Origin: Lunatimonas sp.
GTDB taxonomy: Bacteria; Bacteroidota; Bacteroidia; Cytophagales; Cyclobacteriaceae
Assembly: GCF_020832325.1 (NCBI RefSeq)
Contig: NZ_JAFIEU010000008.1
Coordinates: 97,287 to 161,286, forward strand
Direction of reading: 5' to 3'
DNA: 64,000 bases
The position numbers and the translations under genes are program-made. Of the stretch, positions 8,828 through 17,884 are shown one piece after another (within the stretch, counting starts at the first letter, position 1; every line of letters begins with the position of its first letter). The notes beneath the pieces are model-generated. The model was given only the letters and a program-made list of their open reading frames with translations. It made no database searches and was not told where the DNA came from.

Positions 8828-9928
8828 ATGAATCGTTTTCTATTGACGGCTGCTGGGGTAGCCCTGCTTGCCTGTACCGCTTCCTGCGGAGGAGGTGCTT
8901 CCGAATCGACTGCTCAGGCCGAGCAGGTGGCCGAGGCCAAAATTGTCGGCATCAATACCTTGGAGTATGAGCATATTTTTGGGGATGACAGACCCTTTGC
9001 GCAGTGCCATGCATCCACGATTGCCCCGTTGGGTGATGGCACCTACATGGTTGCTTGGTTTGCTGGGTCGTACGAAAAGCACGATGACGTAGGGATTTGG
9101 TTGTCCCAAGGCAAGTTGAACGATTGGTCGGAGCCAAAGATGGTGGCCAAGATTCGAAACGACCCTCACTGGAACCCCGTTTTGTTTAATGCACCTGATG
9201 GGAAAATGTACCTGTATTTTAAAGTAGGGAAGGAGATCGACGATTGGGAGACTTGGGTACAATACTCCGAGGACAAAGGAAGTACCTGGTCTGAGGCACG
9301 TGAGTTGGTACCCGGAGATATCGGAGGCAGAGGCCCGGTGAGAAATCACCTATTGGTGCTTTCTGACGGAACCTGGCTGGCCCCTGCATCGCTGGAAAGG
9401 GATCGGGTTTGGGATGTGATCGTTGACCGCAGTGAAGATGGCGGCAAAACCTGGGAAGCGACGGAAAAGCTGGAGCTGGACAGGGAGAAGGTTACAGGGG
9501 AAGGCGTGATTCAGCCAGCCCTATGGGAGTCTAAGCCCGGCCATGTGCACATGCTGATGCGAAGCTCTGGCGGATATATTTGCCGCAGTGATTCAGAGGA
9601 TTATGGTAAAACCTGGTCACCTATAACGGTTACCGATCTACCCAATAATAACTCAGGAATTGACATTGCTCCGTTGGGCGGCGAAAAGCTAGCGCTTATT
9701 TTCAATCCTGTATCCGGTAACTGGGGCAAGCGGTACCCCATCACAGTGGCCATTTCCGAGGACAACGGGAAAACCTGGCCTGTACGATACGATATCGAAA
9801 AAGGTGAAAATGAAAAAGACGAGCTTTCCTATCCGGCAATCTTTTATGAGGATGGTAAGCTGGTGGGTTGTTATACCTGGAACAGACAGCGAATTGCTTT
9901 CTGGAAAGGCGAACTGGTTCGGGAATAA
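8828..9928 (+). CDS. Sialidase-fold lipoprotein (BNR/Asp-box), copy 1
   Basis: A 366-residue lipoprotein with lipobox LLACTASC near residue 20. Four Asp-box motifs (SxDxGxTW) are visible: SEDKGSTWSE, SEDGGKTWEA, SEDYGKTWSP and SEDNGKTWPV. These mark a six-bladed sialidase-type propeller. The family contains exo-alpha-sialidases and other exo-glycosidases or lyases, so sialic acid specificity is not established. Cell-surface or periplasmic anchoring by lipid suits glycan trimming. It starts 4 nt after the phosphatase stop and is followed by the deacetylase, so the genes are probably co-transcribed. A second, more distant sialidase-fold gene lies at 11043. Confidence 0.87.
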   Translation: MNRFLLTAAGVALLACTASCGGGASESTAQAEQVAEAKIVGINTLEYEHIFGDDRPFAQCHASTIAPLGDGTYMVAWFAGSYEKHDDVGIWLSQGKLNDWSEPKMVAKIRNDPHWNPVLFNAPDGKMYLYFKVGKEIDDWETWVQYSEDKGSTWSEARELVPGDIGGRGPVRNHLLVLSDGTWLAPASLERDRVWDVIVDRSEDGGKTWEATEKLELDREKVTGEGVIQPALWESKPGHVHMLMRSSGGYICRSDSEDYGKTWSPITVTDLPNNNSGIDIAPLGGEKLALIFNPVSGNWGKRYPITVAISEDNGKTWPVRYDIEKGENEKDELSYPAIFYEDGKLVGCYTWNRQRIAFWKGELVRE

Positions 9929-9953
9929 TTGGTAAAAACAAAGTATTAGAAAC

Positions 9954-11003
9954 ATGTTGAAGTTAGGAGTTTTGCTCGTGATGGTTGTGGCGTTTGGAAC
10001 GCAGCTTTTGGCACAAGAGGGACAGACGTATGCGGAGAAATTGGGGTACCCGTCTGGAGTCAAAGTGGTGATATTCCACGTAGATGATGCGGGTATGTCG
10101 TATGAATCCAACACCGGAACCATCCGATCTATTGAAGAAGGAGTGGCCACCTCGTGCAGTATCATGTTTCCCTGTCCCTGGTCGGCGAGTTTCGCGCAAT
10201 ATGCGATCAAGGAACCCATGGATGCCGGGGTGCATCTGACCCTCACCTCCGAGTGGGGACACTATAGGTGGCATCCAGTAGCGGGCCGCGACGTGGTTCC
10301 TACCCTGATGGATTCAGAGGGTGCACTTTGGCGCTCGGTAGAAGAGGTGGTGAAAAACGCCTCTCCCGATGAAATAGAGCTAGAGATCCGTGCGCAGGTA
10401 GATCGGGCGCTTGCCCTGGGCTTAAAGCCTACCCACTTAGACAGTCACATGGGCACCTTGTTTTATCACGCACCGTTTTTGGAGCGTTATATCAAAGTAG
10501 GTGCCGAATACCGTATCCCGGTTATGTTTCCAGGAGGGAACAATAAGCTGTTGGGTCTGTCGATGAATGATAACCTGATCAAGCGCCTAAAGAAAGAAGG
10601 AACGTATGTAGAGGGCATGGAATTGCCCAAGAATGACCTGATGGTGCAAGCACCAGAGATCGGTAAAAAGATATGGAGTCTTGGTTTGCCGGTGCTCGAC
10701 GACCTGCACTCGGTAAGTGGTAACTGGAAGCCCGATGGGAACCCGACGGCCGAGGAGTGGGGCAAGTACAAGACTGAGCAGTTCAAGGAGGTGCTTTCGC
10801 AAATGGAGCCTGGTTTGGCGATGATTATCGTGCATAGCAACGGAGACAACGAAGTGTTTGACCGTATCAGTGGGTCCGGAGGGTCCCGATATGCCGATAT
10901 GCTGGCAATGATTGATCCCGAATTGAAAGCCTATGTGGAGGCAGAGGGGATTCTGCTTACTACTTGGCAGGAAGTTATGGAGCGTCGCAAGCGCGTCCAA
11001 TAG
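9954..11003 (+). CDS. Secreted YdjC/ChbG-type carbohydrate deacetylase
   Basis: A 349-residue protein with a signal peptide (residues 1-20, ending LLAQ). Metal-site motifs of the YdjC family are present: HVDDAGMS, GVHLTLTSEW, and PTHLDSHMGTLFYH. Related enzymes remove N-acetyl groups from chitooligosaccharide-type substrates; the classic ChbG is cytoplasmic, whereas this one is exported. It lies between two sialidase-fold genes, which points to deacetylation of a glycan as part of its outer processing. Whether the leaving group is N- or O-acyl is unknown. Confidence 0.85.
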   Translation: MLKLGVLLVMVVAFGTQLLAQEGQTYAEKLGYPSGVKVVIFHVDDAGMSYESNTGTIRSIEEGVATSCSIMFPCPWSASFAQYAIKEPMDAGVHLTLTSEWGHYRWHPVAGRDVVPTLMDSEGALWRSVEEVVKNASPDEIELEIRAQVDRALALGLKPTHLDSHMGTLFYHAPFLERYIKVGAEYRIPVMFPGGNNKLLGLSMNDNLIKRLKKEGTYVEGMELPKNDLMVQAPEIGKKIWSLGLPVLDDLHSVSGNWKPDGNPTAEEWGKYKTEQFKEVLSQMEPGLAMIIVHSNGDNEVFDRISGSGGSRYADMLAMIDPELKAYVEAEGILLTTWQEVMERRKRVQ

Positions 11004-11042
11004 TTTTTCTCAGATCCAATAGATTATCAACCCCAACATACG

Positions 11043-12245
11043 ATGGTTCGGATTGCAATGATAGGAGTACTTGCTTTGGCGAGTATGCTGCCGGTATACG
11101 GGCAGATAGTACCCAAAGAAGTGGCGGTAGAGGAGGAACAGTTGATTTTTCCTATACAGCAGGAACATGCCCACGGCAGCACCTTGGTGGAGTTGCCAAA
11201 TGGCGACCTGTTGGCAGCATGGTTTCAGGGGTCTGGGGAACGTAAATCTGATGATGTCCGGATCATGGGTGCCCGCCTCCGGAAGAGGGATAAGCAGTGG
11301 GGGCCTCCCTTTTTGATGGCCGACACACCCCACCTGCCGGATTGTAACCCTGTGCTGTTTCTGAATCCCGATGGAAAGTTATTCTTGGTGTGGATTGCGG
11401 TGCAGGCCAACCGCTGGGAACATTCCATTTTACGGGTAAGAACCTCTTCAAACTACAGCAATGCCGGTGCACCTATCTGGGATTGGCAGGACAATATCTT
11501 GCTAAAACCGGGGACCGAGTTTGCCGAAGAGGTGGAAGCACGGTTTAAAGAAATGCCCGATACGGGGGCCGGCTGGGCAGAATACGCGCCTTCGTACGAC
11601 GACATGATCATCGAAGCGTCTAAGGACAGTAAAAAGAGCAGCATTGGGTGGATGACCCGTATCAAGCCCTTGTTTTTGCCTTCCGGGAGGATCTTGCTTC
11701 CGCTGTATTCGGATGGATATAATTTTTCGCTCGCGGCGATTTCAGACGATGGAGGAGAGACATGGACACCGAGTCTACCCATCGTGGGACGGGGTCCCAT
11801 ACAGCCGGCATTTGCCCGAAAGTCGGACGGCACCATCGTGGCGTATATGAGGGACAGCGGAGATGCCCCGGCCCGCGTTCACAAGAGCCTTTCCAAAGAC
11901 AACGGATACTCCTGGACGGTGTCTGAAAAGACCGATATTCCCAATACAGCCAGCGTAGAACTCCATGCGTTGAGCTCCGGTCATTGGGCTTTTTTGGGCA
12001 ATGACGTGGACGATGGCAGGTACCGCGTGGCGCTTTACCTATCAGACGACGAGGGCGAATCCTGGAAGTGGAAGGTATATTTGGAGGACGGCGAAAAAGG
12101 TCAAGGAGGTCACTCCTATCCCAGCCTAGTAGAGGATGGAAAAGGGAACCTCCATATCAGCTACTCCTTCCACGAGGCCGGCGACCGCAAGTCAATCAAA
12201 TACCTGCGGGTGAATACCAAGAAGATAGTTAGGTACAAGGATTAG
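11043..12245 (+). CDS. Sialidase-fold secreted protein (BNR/Asp-box), copy 2
   Basis: A 400-residue protein with signal peptide ending near residue 21 (LPVYGQ). Three Asp-boxes are clear: SDDGGETWTP, SKDNGYSWTV and SDDEGESWKW. Residues ~35-75 (HGSTLVELPNGDLLAAWFQGSGE) and ~80-110 resemble the start of the BNR_2 neuraminidase-like propeller. It differs from copy 1 in length, anchoring and blade inserts, so the two are unlikely to be redundant. Expected to act on the same glycan in the periplasm or outside. Exact linkage specificity cannot be told. Confidence 0.85.
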   Translation: MVRIAMIGVLALASMLPVYGQIVPKEVAVEEEQLIFPIQQEHAHGSTLVELPNGDLLAAWFQGSGERKSDDVRIMGARLRKRDKQWGPPFLMADTPHLPDCNPVLFLNPDGKLFLVWIAVQANRWEHSILRVRTSSNYSNAGAPIWDWQDNILLKPGTEFAEEVEARFKEMPDTGAGWAEYAPSYDDMIIEASKDSKKSSIGWMTRIKPLFLPSGRILLPLYSDGYNFSLAAISDDGGETWTPSLPIVGRGPIQPAFARKSDGTIVAYMRDSGDAPARVHKSLSKDNGYSWTVSEKTDIPNTASVELHALSSGHWAFLGNDVDDGRYRVALYLSDDEGESWKWKVYLEDGEKGQGGHSYPSLVEDGKGNLHISYSFHEAGDRKSIKYLRVNTKKIVRYKD

Positions 12246-12251
12246 TTCTGG

Positions 12252-12273
12252 AAAAAAAATGGAGATTTTTTTT
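12252..12273 (+). terminator. AT-only hairpin, possible weak terminator
   Basis: Eight A plus T (12252-12260) pair perfectly with A plus eight T (12265-12273) around a GGAG loop, 6 nt after the sialidase-fold gene. The stem has no G or C, so termination would be weak. The next 344 bp to the following gene hold no other recognisable feature. Confidence 0.3.
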
Positions 12274-12617
12274 CGCTCCGATAGTACGAAAAACCACCCG
12301 ATCGGTATTATAGGCGAGTGTGGTTGTTGATCCTGTTTAGGCAGGTAATCTGGTTCACTCATGTAGTTAGGTTAGGTAAGTTTTGTCCGCTTTTGGCTTT
12401 GCCTGGGCGGACAAATTTCTTTTACCCCAGCAAATTTCTCGTTTCCTATTACCAAACCGTTTCGCTTTCAAGGTCCGTTCGAACCAGTCAGGGAAAGAAA
12501 GTGCCCCATTGCATTCCCCATATCCTGCATTGCATTGTGAAGGGGCATGGCAAAGCAGCCTATCCCCATCGAAGGCGGAATCAAACAATGTCCATTGAAG
12601 AACAAATAATCATATAC

Positions 12618-14861
12618 ATGAAGAAAATAGTTTTGGGTTGTTTTATTTCCCTGGCCCTGATGTCGTTAGGGTCCTGCGGAAAAGTATCAGAGGATGGGGT
12701 CAGACCGGAACCGGGGCGTTCGGTGCATGTAGATTCCCCCTTTCTACAGGAGATCAGTGTCAAGTATTATTTTGACGAGGCAGGTGCTATCTTGAAGAAG
12801 GTACACATGGATCGAAACGGTACGGTGCAGGTGCTATCGGATCAGGGCCTTCTCCGGCCCCACGACGGGCAGTTTTTGTATCCAGGTTCGCTGATTGACG
12901 ACCGTACTTACCTTCCCATGAAAGACAAGAATCTTAAGGATCTGACCATTTACCAAAACCAGTTTGTCTATTTGGATGATCGGTCAGTTCTCAGCAACGC
13001 ATGGGCCGGGTCATTGTTTGTGAAGCATGCTCTTTCCAAAGCTACGTTGTTTCAGCCGGGAAAGGATTTTTCATTCCTAGTAGCCGCTGAGGGAGCTCTG
13101 GGGTACTTTGCGGATTCTACCCAGGTGTGGAGCGGAAGCCTGAGCGCAGGAGCGGCATTGGCAATGGAGTATGACGCCCAAAAGGAACTGTTTTATCTTC
13201 TAACTCCTACCAAGGTGCTGACGTTTGCCGCCGGTTCCAACGTCCTCAGCGAGGTGTTTTCAGGTTCCGGCTTTACCAGTTTTGCACTGACCAACGGAGG
13301 ACAGCAATTGGTTATTGGCACCAATGATGGTTATCTTCAAGTGGATACCGGTTCTTGGAAGCAGCTGGGAGAGCGTAACAACCGTCTGCCCTGGCCGGAG
13401 TTGACGGCTGTCGCAGAAATTCATGGCCAGCTCTGGTTTGGATCTACCCGAGGGGCTTTTATGCAAAAGGAAGATGGCCGGTTTAACTACTATTATGGCG
13501 AACGTTGGCTACCGGGAGATCGGGTTGCCCATTTGGCGCCGGGTCAAGGAAAAGACGTGTTGATTCTTACCGACAAGGGCCTGGCTAAGCTAGAGTTTTT
13601 TGAGCATACCCTTCACCAAAAAGCCGAGTATTTTGACCGACAAATGCGTGAGAGACATATTCGGTACGGATTCAATGCCACCCTGGTGGGCATGGAAAAA
13701 GGAAACATCAATTCTGGCCGTTTGGGAGATTCTGACAACGACGGCCTGTGGACGTCCATGTACCTCGGTGGTGAGGCGTTTCGATATGCGGTGACTGGCG
13801 AGGAGGAAGCACTTCAGAACATTCGGGAATCCCTGGATGCCATGGAGCGGTTGTATACCATCAATCCCATAGAGGGGTTTCCTTCGCGTTCGTTTGCCAG
13901 AAGGGGTTACATCAACCAATTGTCGGATCCTGAACGTTGGCAACCGGCTAGTCATCCCGAGTGGGACTGGAAGGCCACTACCAGCAGTGATGAGGCCATT
14001 GGGCACGCCTTTGTGTTTGGTGTGATTGCCGAGCTGGTGGAGGATCAGGAAGTGAAAGATCAGGCCGTTCGTTTAATCGATGCACTCATGCAACATATTG
14101 TCGAGAATGATTGGTACCTGATCGATTACGACGGGAAGCCCACGCTTTGGGGCAAATGGCATCCGGATTATGTCAATAATTTCCCCCGCATGGTAGGAGA
14201 CCGGAAGCTTAATTCATCCAACATCATTTCCATGCTGCAAACAGCCTATCACTTTACCCAAAAGGAAATCTACAAGACCAAGGCTTTTGAGCTGATGAAC
14301 GATCACGGGTACTTGGAAAATATGATGGTGCCGATGGAGCTAATCGGTAAGGCGGAAGAAGGAACGGACGAATGGGCAGAGATGCTGTCTGAGTCTTGGA
14401 ATCACTCAGACGATGAGATGTATTTCCTAGGGTATTGGGGCCTTTACCGCTATGCCTTTAACGATACGCTGAAAGCCAAATACAAAGAATCGATCATTGA
14501 CCACTGGGAGTCCGAACGGCCGGAAAAGGAGGGCCTGTGGAATATTTTCACCGCGCTGGTTGCACCGGATAATTTTGACCTGGAGGAGGCGGTGTGGTAC
14601 CTGCAGGAGTACCCTTTGGACCTGATCAACTGGAGTGTGCAGAACAGCCACCGAAAGGACGTTACCCCGATCGCTGAGAATTTCCGTAGGCAAACACTCA
14701 CCGAAGTATTGCCGCCCGATGAGCTTCCCATACGCCGCCACAACGCCAACCGTTTTGGGTTAGATGCGGGAGGAATGGGCCGATCGGAGAACAGTCCCGG
14801 GGATATTTGGCTACTTCCTTATTGGATGGGCAGGTATTTGGGTGTAATTTCTGCGCCGTAA
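12618..14861 (+). CDS. Lipoprotein propeller + alpha/alpha-toroid protein of unknown activity (copy 2)
   Basis: A 747-residue lipoprotein and paralogue of the protein at 3757-5922. I use ATG 12618 because it begins MKKIVLGCF and leads into the lipobox MSLGSCG; an open frame runs 300 nt further upstream but looks non-coding. Residues ~40-340 are propeller-like. Residues ~370-747 repeat the conserved set: DNDGLWTSMYLG, GFPSRSF, EWDWKATTSSDE, DGKPTLWGKW, WNHSDDEM, NSHRKD, RHNAN and LLPYWMGRYL. Invariant acidic and histidine residues between the two copies suggest a catalytic cleft. One copy is soluble and one lipid-anchored, which may mean two cellular locations for the same chemistry. Confidence 0.8.
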   Translation: MKKIVLGCFISLALMSLGSCGKVSEDGVRPEPGRSVHVDSPFLQEISVKYYFDEAGAILKKVHMDRNGTVQVLSDQGLLRPHDGQFLYPGSLIDDRTYLPMKDKNLKDLTIYQNQFVYLDDRSVLSNAWAGSLFVKHALSKATLFQPGKDFSFLVAAEGALGYFADSTQVWSGSLSAGAALAMEYDAQKELFYLLTPTKVLTFAAGSNVLSEVFSGSGFTSFALTNGGQQLVIGTNDGYLQVDTGSWKQLGERNNRLPWPELTAVAEIHGQLWFGSTRGAFMQKEDGRFNYYYGERWLPGDRVAHLAPGQGKDVLILTDKGLAKLEFFEHTLHQKAEYFDRQMRERHIRYGFNATLVGMEKGNINSGRLGDSDNDGLWTSMYLGGEAFRYAVTGEEEALQNIRESLDAMERLYTINPIEGFPSRSFARRGYINQLSDPERWQPASHPEWDWKATTSSDEAIGHAFVFGVIAELVEDQEVKDQAVRLIDALMQHIVENDWYLIDYDGKPTLWGKWHPDYVNNFPRMVGDRKLNSSNIISMLQTAYHFTQKEIYKTKAFELMNDHGYLENMMVPMELIGKAEEGTDEWAEMLSESWNHSDDEMYFLGYWGLYRYAFNDTLKAKYKESIIDHWESERPEKEGLWNIFTALVAPDNFDLEEAVWYLQEYPLDLINWSVQNSHRKDVTPIAENFRRQTLTEVLPPDELPIRRHNANRFGLDAGGMGRSENSPGDIWLLPYWMGRYLGVISAP

Positions 14862-14880
14862 GGACGTTCCAAAAAAAGGC

Positions 14881-15684
14881 ATGAGGTTTACCGACAAACT
14901 GAGTACAGGACAACGGGTATATGGTACCTGCGTAACCGCCTTCAACCCACTATGGCCAAAGGTCTGGGAAGGGGTAGGTTTGGACTTCGTTTTTATCGAT
15001 ACCGAGCATATCGCTCTGGATCGTAGTCAGGTTTCGCAGCTGTGTCAGGTGTTGCGGGCTTCGGGGGTTTTTCCCATTGTCCGCATTCCCCAACCCGACC
15101 CCTTTCTGGCTTGTCAGATGATAGATGCCGGGGCGGGTGGGATCGTAGCGCCTTATCTGGAGTCCGTGGACGAGATCAGGGACTTGGTAGGTGCCACCAA
15201 ATACCGGCCGTTGAAAGGGGCGCGCTTGGCCCGTATCCTGCGGGGCGAGGAGTCAGTGGCCCCCTCGCTACTCGACTACCTGAACCAGTACAACCGGAAT
15301 CAATTCTGCATTGCCAATATTGAGAGTGTGCCTGCCCTGGAGCGGCTGGAGGAATTGCTATCTGTTGAGGGCCTGGATGCGGTGTTTATTGGCCCCCATG
15401 ACCTGTCGGTGAGCATGGATTTGCCGGAACAGTACGATCATCCGCTATTTGTGAAAGCCGTAGATGCGATCGTTCAGGCCTGCAAGCACAGGGGGCTGCA
15501 CGTGGGGGTGCATTTTTCCGAATCTCCCGAACGCCAAATTCAATGGGTAAAGCGAGGGGTTGATTTAATCATTCACAGTTCCGATTTTGCACTGTTTTAT
15601 CAGCGGCTGCAAGCGGACGTACAGTATTTGAAACAGCATTCCGGGGACACCGCTACCGATGGGTCGGGGCCTAGTGCTATTTAG
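14881..15684 (+). CDS. HpcH/HpaI-family aldolase
   Basis: A 267-residue cytoplasmic class II pyruvate-type aldolase. Family motifs are present in order: FVFIDTEHIALD, PIVRIPQPD, DAGAGGIVAPYLES, NIESVPALERL and DAVFIGPHDLSVSMDL. The Glu of the IES motif and the Asp of GPHDLS are the usual metal ligands. Members cleave 2-keto-3-deoxy sugar acids or related compounds to pyruvate plus an aldehyde. It lies 19 nt after the toroid lipoprotein and 14 nt before the MurQ-like gene. A role in handling a keto-acid or lactyl-derived product of the pathway is possible but not shown. Confidence 0.88.
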   Translation: MRFTDKLSTGQRVYGTCVTAFNPLWPKVWEGVGLDFVFIDTEHIALDRSQVSQLCQVLRASGVFPIVRIPQPDPFLACQMIDAGAGGIVAPYLESVDEIRDLVGATKYRPLKGARLARILRGEESVAPSLLDYLNQYNRNQFCIANIESVPALERLEELLSVEGLDAVFIGPHDLSVSMDLPEQYDHPLFVKAVDAIVQACKHRGLHVGVHFSESPERQIQWVKRGVDLIIHSSDFALFYQRLQADVQYLKQHSGDTATDGSGPSAI

Positions 15685-15698
15685 CCATAAAACGAACT

Positions 15699-16508
15699 AT
15701 GACAAAGATTACCGAACAGGATTCATTGTACAGACATCTGGAGAAGATGTCTGTAGCCGAGCTAACCGCTCGAATCAATCAGGAAGATAAAAAGGTGGCT
15801 TTGGCCATCGAGCAGGCTTTGCCTCAGATCAATGCCGTGATCCAAAAAATTGTGGAGCAACTTCAGGCTGGTGGCCGCTTGTTTTACCTTGGTGCAGGCA
15901 GTGGTGGTCGTCTTTCCGTGCTCGATGCCATCGAGCTACCTACCACCTATGGAGTACCCAAGGGGATGGTGAACGTGATTCTGGCCGGTGGCGTGGAGTA
16001 CTTAATTGAAGCCAGGGAAGAGGAGGAGGACGACCGGGAAGCAGGTTGGAATGCGCTACAAGCACAGCAGGTCTCGACCAAGGACTTTGTGCTCGGTATT
16101 TCTGCCAGTGGGACGACGCCTTTTGTATTGGAGTCGCTAAAGGCGTGCCAGGCAAATGGTATCCCTACGGGCTGTCTGGTAAGTAATCCGCAATCTCCTA
16201 TTGCGGCGCATGCGGATTTGCCCATCGAGGTGATTACGGGTCCGGAGTTTATCACCGGCAGCACGCGGATGAAATGTGGCACAGCGCAAAAGATGATCTT
16301 TGACATGATCAGTACCACCACCATGGTGCAGTTGGGCCGGGTGGAGGATAATAAGATGGTGAATGTGTTACTAATCAACGACAAGATTACCGACCGCGCG
16401 GTTCGGATGCTCATGGAGCGTTCCGGAATAACCGACTATGCCGAAGCCAAAGAGCGACTTCTGTCAGCCGGTTCGGTTAAGAAGGCCTTGGATGCGCTGG
16501 ATAGGTAG
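15699..16508 (+). CDS. murQ: N-acetylmuramic acid 6-phosphate etherase-like (MurQ) SIS protein
   Basis: A 269-residue cytoplasmic SIS-domain enzyme. MurQ signatures are clear: YLGAGSGGRLSVLDAIELPTTYG, SASGTTPFVLE, and GSTRMKCGTAQKMIFDMIST. The glutamate in DAIELP and the acidic cluster EEEEDD match the positions of the catalytic glutamates of E. coli MurQ. The reaction is removal of D-lactate from MurNAc-6-phosphate to give GlcNAc-6-phosphate. It is about 30 residues shorter than E. coli MurQ. A MurNAc kinase would be needed; the ROK kinase of the divergent operon is a candidate. Last gene of the series, followed by a terminator. Confidence 0.88.
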   Translation: MTKITEQDSLYRHLEKMSVAELTARINQEDKKVALAIEQALPQINAVIQKIVEQLQAGGRLFYLGAGSGGRLSVLDAIELPTTYGVPKGMVNVILAGGVEYLIEAREEEEDDREAGWNALQAQQVSTKDFVLGISASGTTPFVLESLKACQANGIPTGCLVSNPQSPIAAHADLPIEVITGPEFITGSTRMKCGTAQKMIFDMISTTTMVQLGRVEDNKMVNVLLINDKITDRAVRMLMERSGITDYAEAKERLLSAGSVKKALDALDR

Positions 16509-16537
16509 GTTCTTTGATAGCAGTTTTGATTTCGTTA

Positions 16538-16573
16538 ATCGCCTTGGGATTGGTATTCCAGGGCGATTTTTTT
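16538..16573 (+). terminator. Rho-independent terminator closing the catabolic locus
   Basis: Stem ATCGCCTTGG (16538-16547) with CCAGGGCGAT (16558-16567), one T-G wobble, a 10-nt loop and a run of seven T. It lies 30 nt after the murQ stop. Confidence 0.88.
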
Positions 16574-16643
16574 ACTGCTTTTTGTCGTTATGGCGATATT
16601 GAAAACGATCGGTTTTGAGCAAGGATAGTTGAACCCACATCAC

Positions 16644-16671
16644 TTGATATTCAGTATTTATTTGTACTTTG
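16644..16671 (+). promoter_or_regulatory. Candidate Bacteroidota promoter for the small ORF
   Basis: TTG (16644-16646) and TACTTTG (16665-16671) are separated by 18 nt, close to the -33/-7 layout of Bacteroidota promoters. The -7 is one base short of TAnnTTTG. The ORF starts 21 nt downstream. Confidence 0.35.
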
Positions 16672-16692
16672 TAGTTTGAACCCGAGAAAAAT

Positions 16693-16986
16693 ATGATACT
16701 TCAAGCAAAAAAAATACCAGGCTTCGACGAATTGCTTGCGACTTTGATTGTACAATTTTCAGATTATGCGGTATATACCTGTTACTCTATACCTCAGAAA
16801 AGTATCATTGTACGAAAATCTGCCACAGTTGGAGCTCAAATAACTATTCGAGATAGCGAGATTCTAGTTGATGCCTGTTGCCCTAACGTTTTTATTTCAG
16901 CCTTAGTTGGTTTGACAAGTACAATTTTCCCACCCTATCATACCTTCGAAAGTAAGATTACAGATTTCTTAAGAAAGAATTATTGA
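16693..16986 (+). CDS. Small hypothetical protein
   Basis: A 97-residue ORF isolated between a terminator and a convergent channel gene. I do not recognise a family. The product has three short hydrophobic stretches and three cysteines (YTCYS, DACCP), and no signal peptide. Support comes from the candidate promoter just upstream and from the absence of any competing frame. It could be an accessory gene with few relatives or a non-coding stretch that happens to be open. Confidence 0.45.
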   Translation: MILQAKKIPGFDELLATLIVQFSDYAVYTCYSIPQKSIIVRKSATVGAQITIRDSEILVDACCPNVFISALVGLTSTIFPPYHTFESKITDFLRKNY

Positions 16987-17206
16987 TGCGCTTTACACGC
17001 TGTCCATCAAAACTGGTTTTTTGCTCATTCAGAGAAGGGTTTGTATGTGTAATTTTGTGTAGATCAGAATACAGTTTTGGAAAAACATAATTCAAGTTTT
17101 TTCGTTAGGCAACGGCTGATGTAAGTGTCACAGTTTGTTATACCTGTAAAACTTCTACTACCCACCGCTGGTGACTGGGGAGCTATTCAGGGTAATAAGT
17201 TGTCAT
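16987..17206. other. Intergenic region between convergent genes
   Basis: 220 bp between the small hypothetical gene and the stop of the channel gene. I see no stable hairpin with a T-run and no ORF worth calling. Confidence 0.5.
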
Positions 17207-17884
17207 TTATTTCTTTTGCTCTGCAGCGATGGATACCAGTTTTGAAATGACTACCGCGGGATATAAAATACCTAAAACCGACAGGAAGGAGGCTAGCATT
17301 TTGGCGGCGATACCGCCTGCATACATGTCCCCAAAGCCCACGGTGCTGATGCACACAAGACTGAAATAAATGTAGGTCCCGTAGTCCCCGTCTTTGCCCA
17401 TCAATGCAATATCCCCTTCGATTGCGTGGCCGGTTGTCAGGTGAATAAGTTCAAATCCGAAAGCTCCCGCTAATGCCAGCAGCAAGTAAACGTTGACAGC
17501 ACCGATGACTCGATAGGTGTTGATCTCCTGATCGCGGAACAGCAAACTGATGTTGATGATCGCCAAGAGAATTAGATTCAATATGATCACCAGTCGCTCC
17601 ATAAGATAAAACTCGTAGGGGTTGTCAGAAAACCGAATCAATCGCAACCCTAGGTGCAAGGCGAGTAAAGAAATACTTGCAACCAGATAGCTCTTTCTGT
17701 GGGACGAAAAAACGCCGACAAAAAAGAGGAGGATGAACATGAAATTCAAGAAAATTGCCGTGTCCTCTTTCCTGTCTATTAGTACCGGTAGTATAAAAAC
17801 CGTGAATACCAGCATGCCCAGTAATGTCACAAAGGAGGCATCGGATACCCAGTATTTTTTTGTTTGGACGAAGTAATTTTTCAT
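17207..17884 (-). CDS. Potassium channel family protein
   Basis: A 225-residue inner-membrane protein. It has about five hydrophobic segments before a pore region, then the K+ selectivity filter TVGFGD at residues 181-186, followed by a last transmembrane helix (MLASFLSVLGILYPAVVISKL). A pore helix precedes the filter (YIYFSLVCIS). The short C-terminus carries no RCK/TrkA-N or cyclic-nucleotide domain, so gating is not evident. Stand-alone gene, oriented away from selU. Function as a K+-selective leak or stress channel is the family expectation. Confidence 0.88.
   Translation of the reverse strand: MKNYFVQTKKYWVSDASFVTLLGMLVFTVFILPVLIDRKEDTAIFLNFMFILLFFVGVFSSHRKSYLVASISLLALHLGLRLIRFSDNPYEFYLMERLVIILNLILLAIINISLLFRDQEINTYRVIGAVNVYLLLALAGAFGFELIHLTTGHAIEGDIALMGKDGDYGTYIYFSLVCISTVGFGDMYAGGIAAKMLASFLSVLGILYPAVVISKLVSIAAEQKK

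Noticed and set aside
12318..12617. N-terminal extension of the 747-residue lipoprotein
   Set aside because: The lipoprotein signal at 12618 sets the start; the upstream 100 codons look non-coding.
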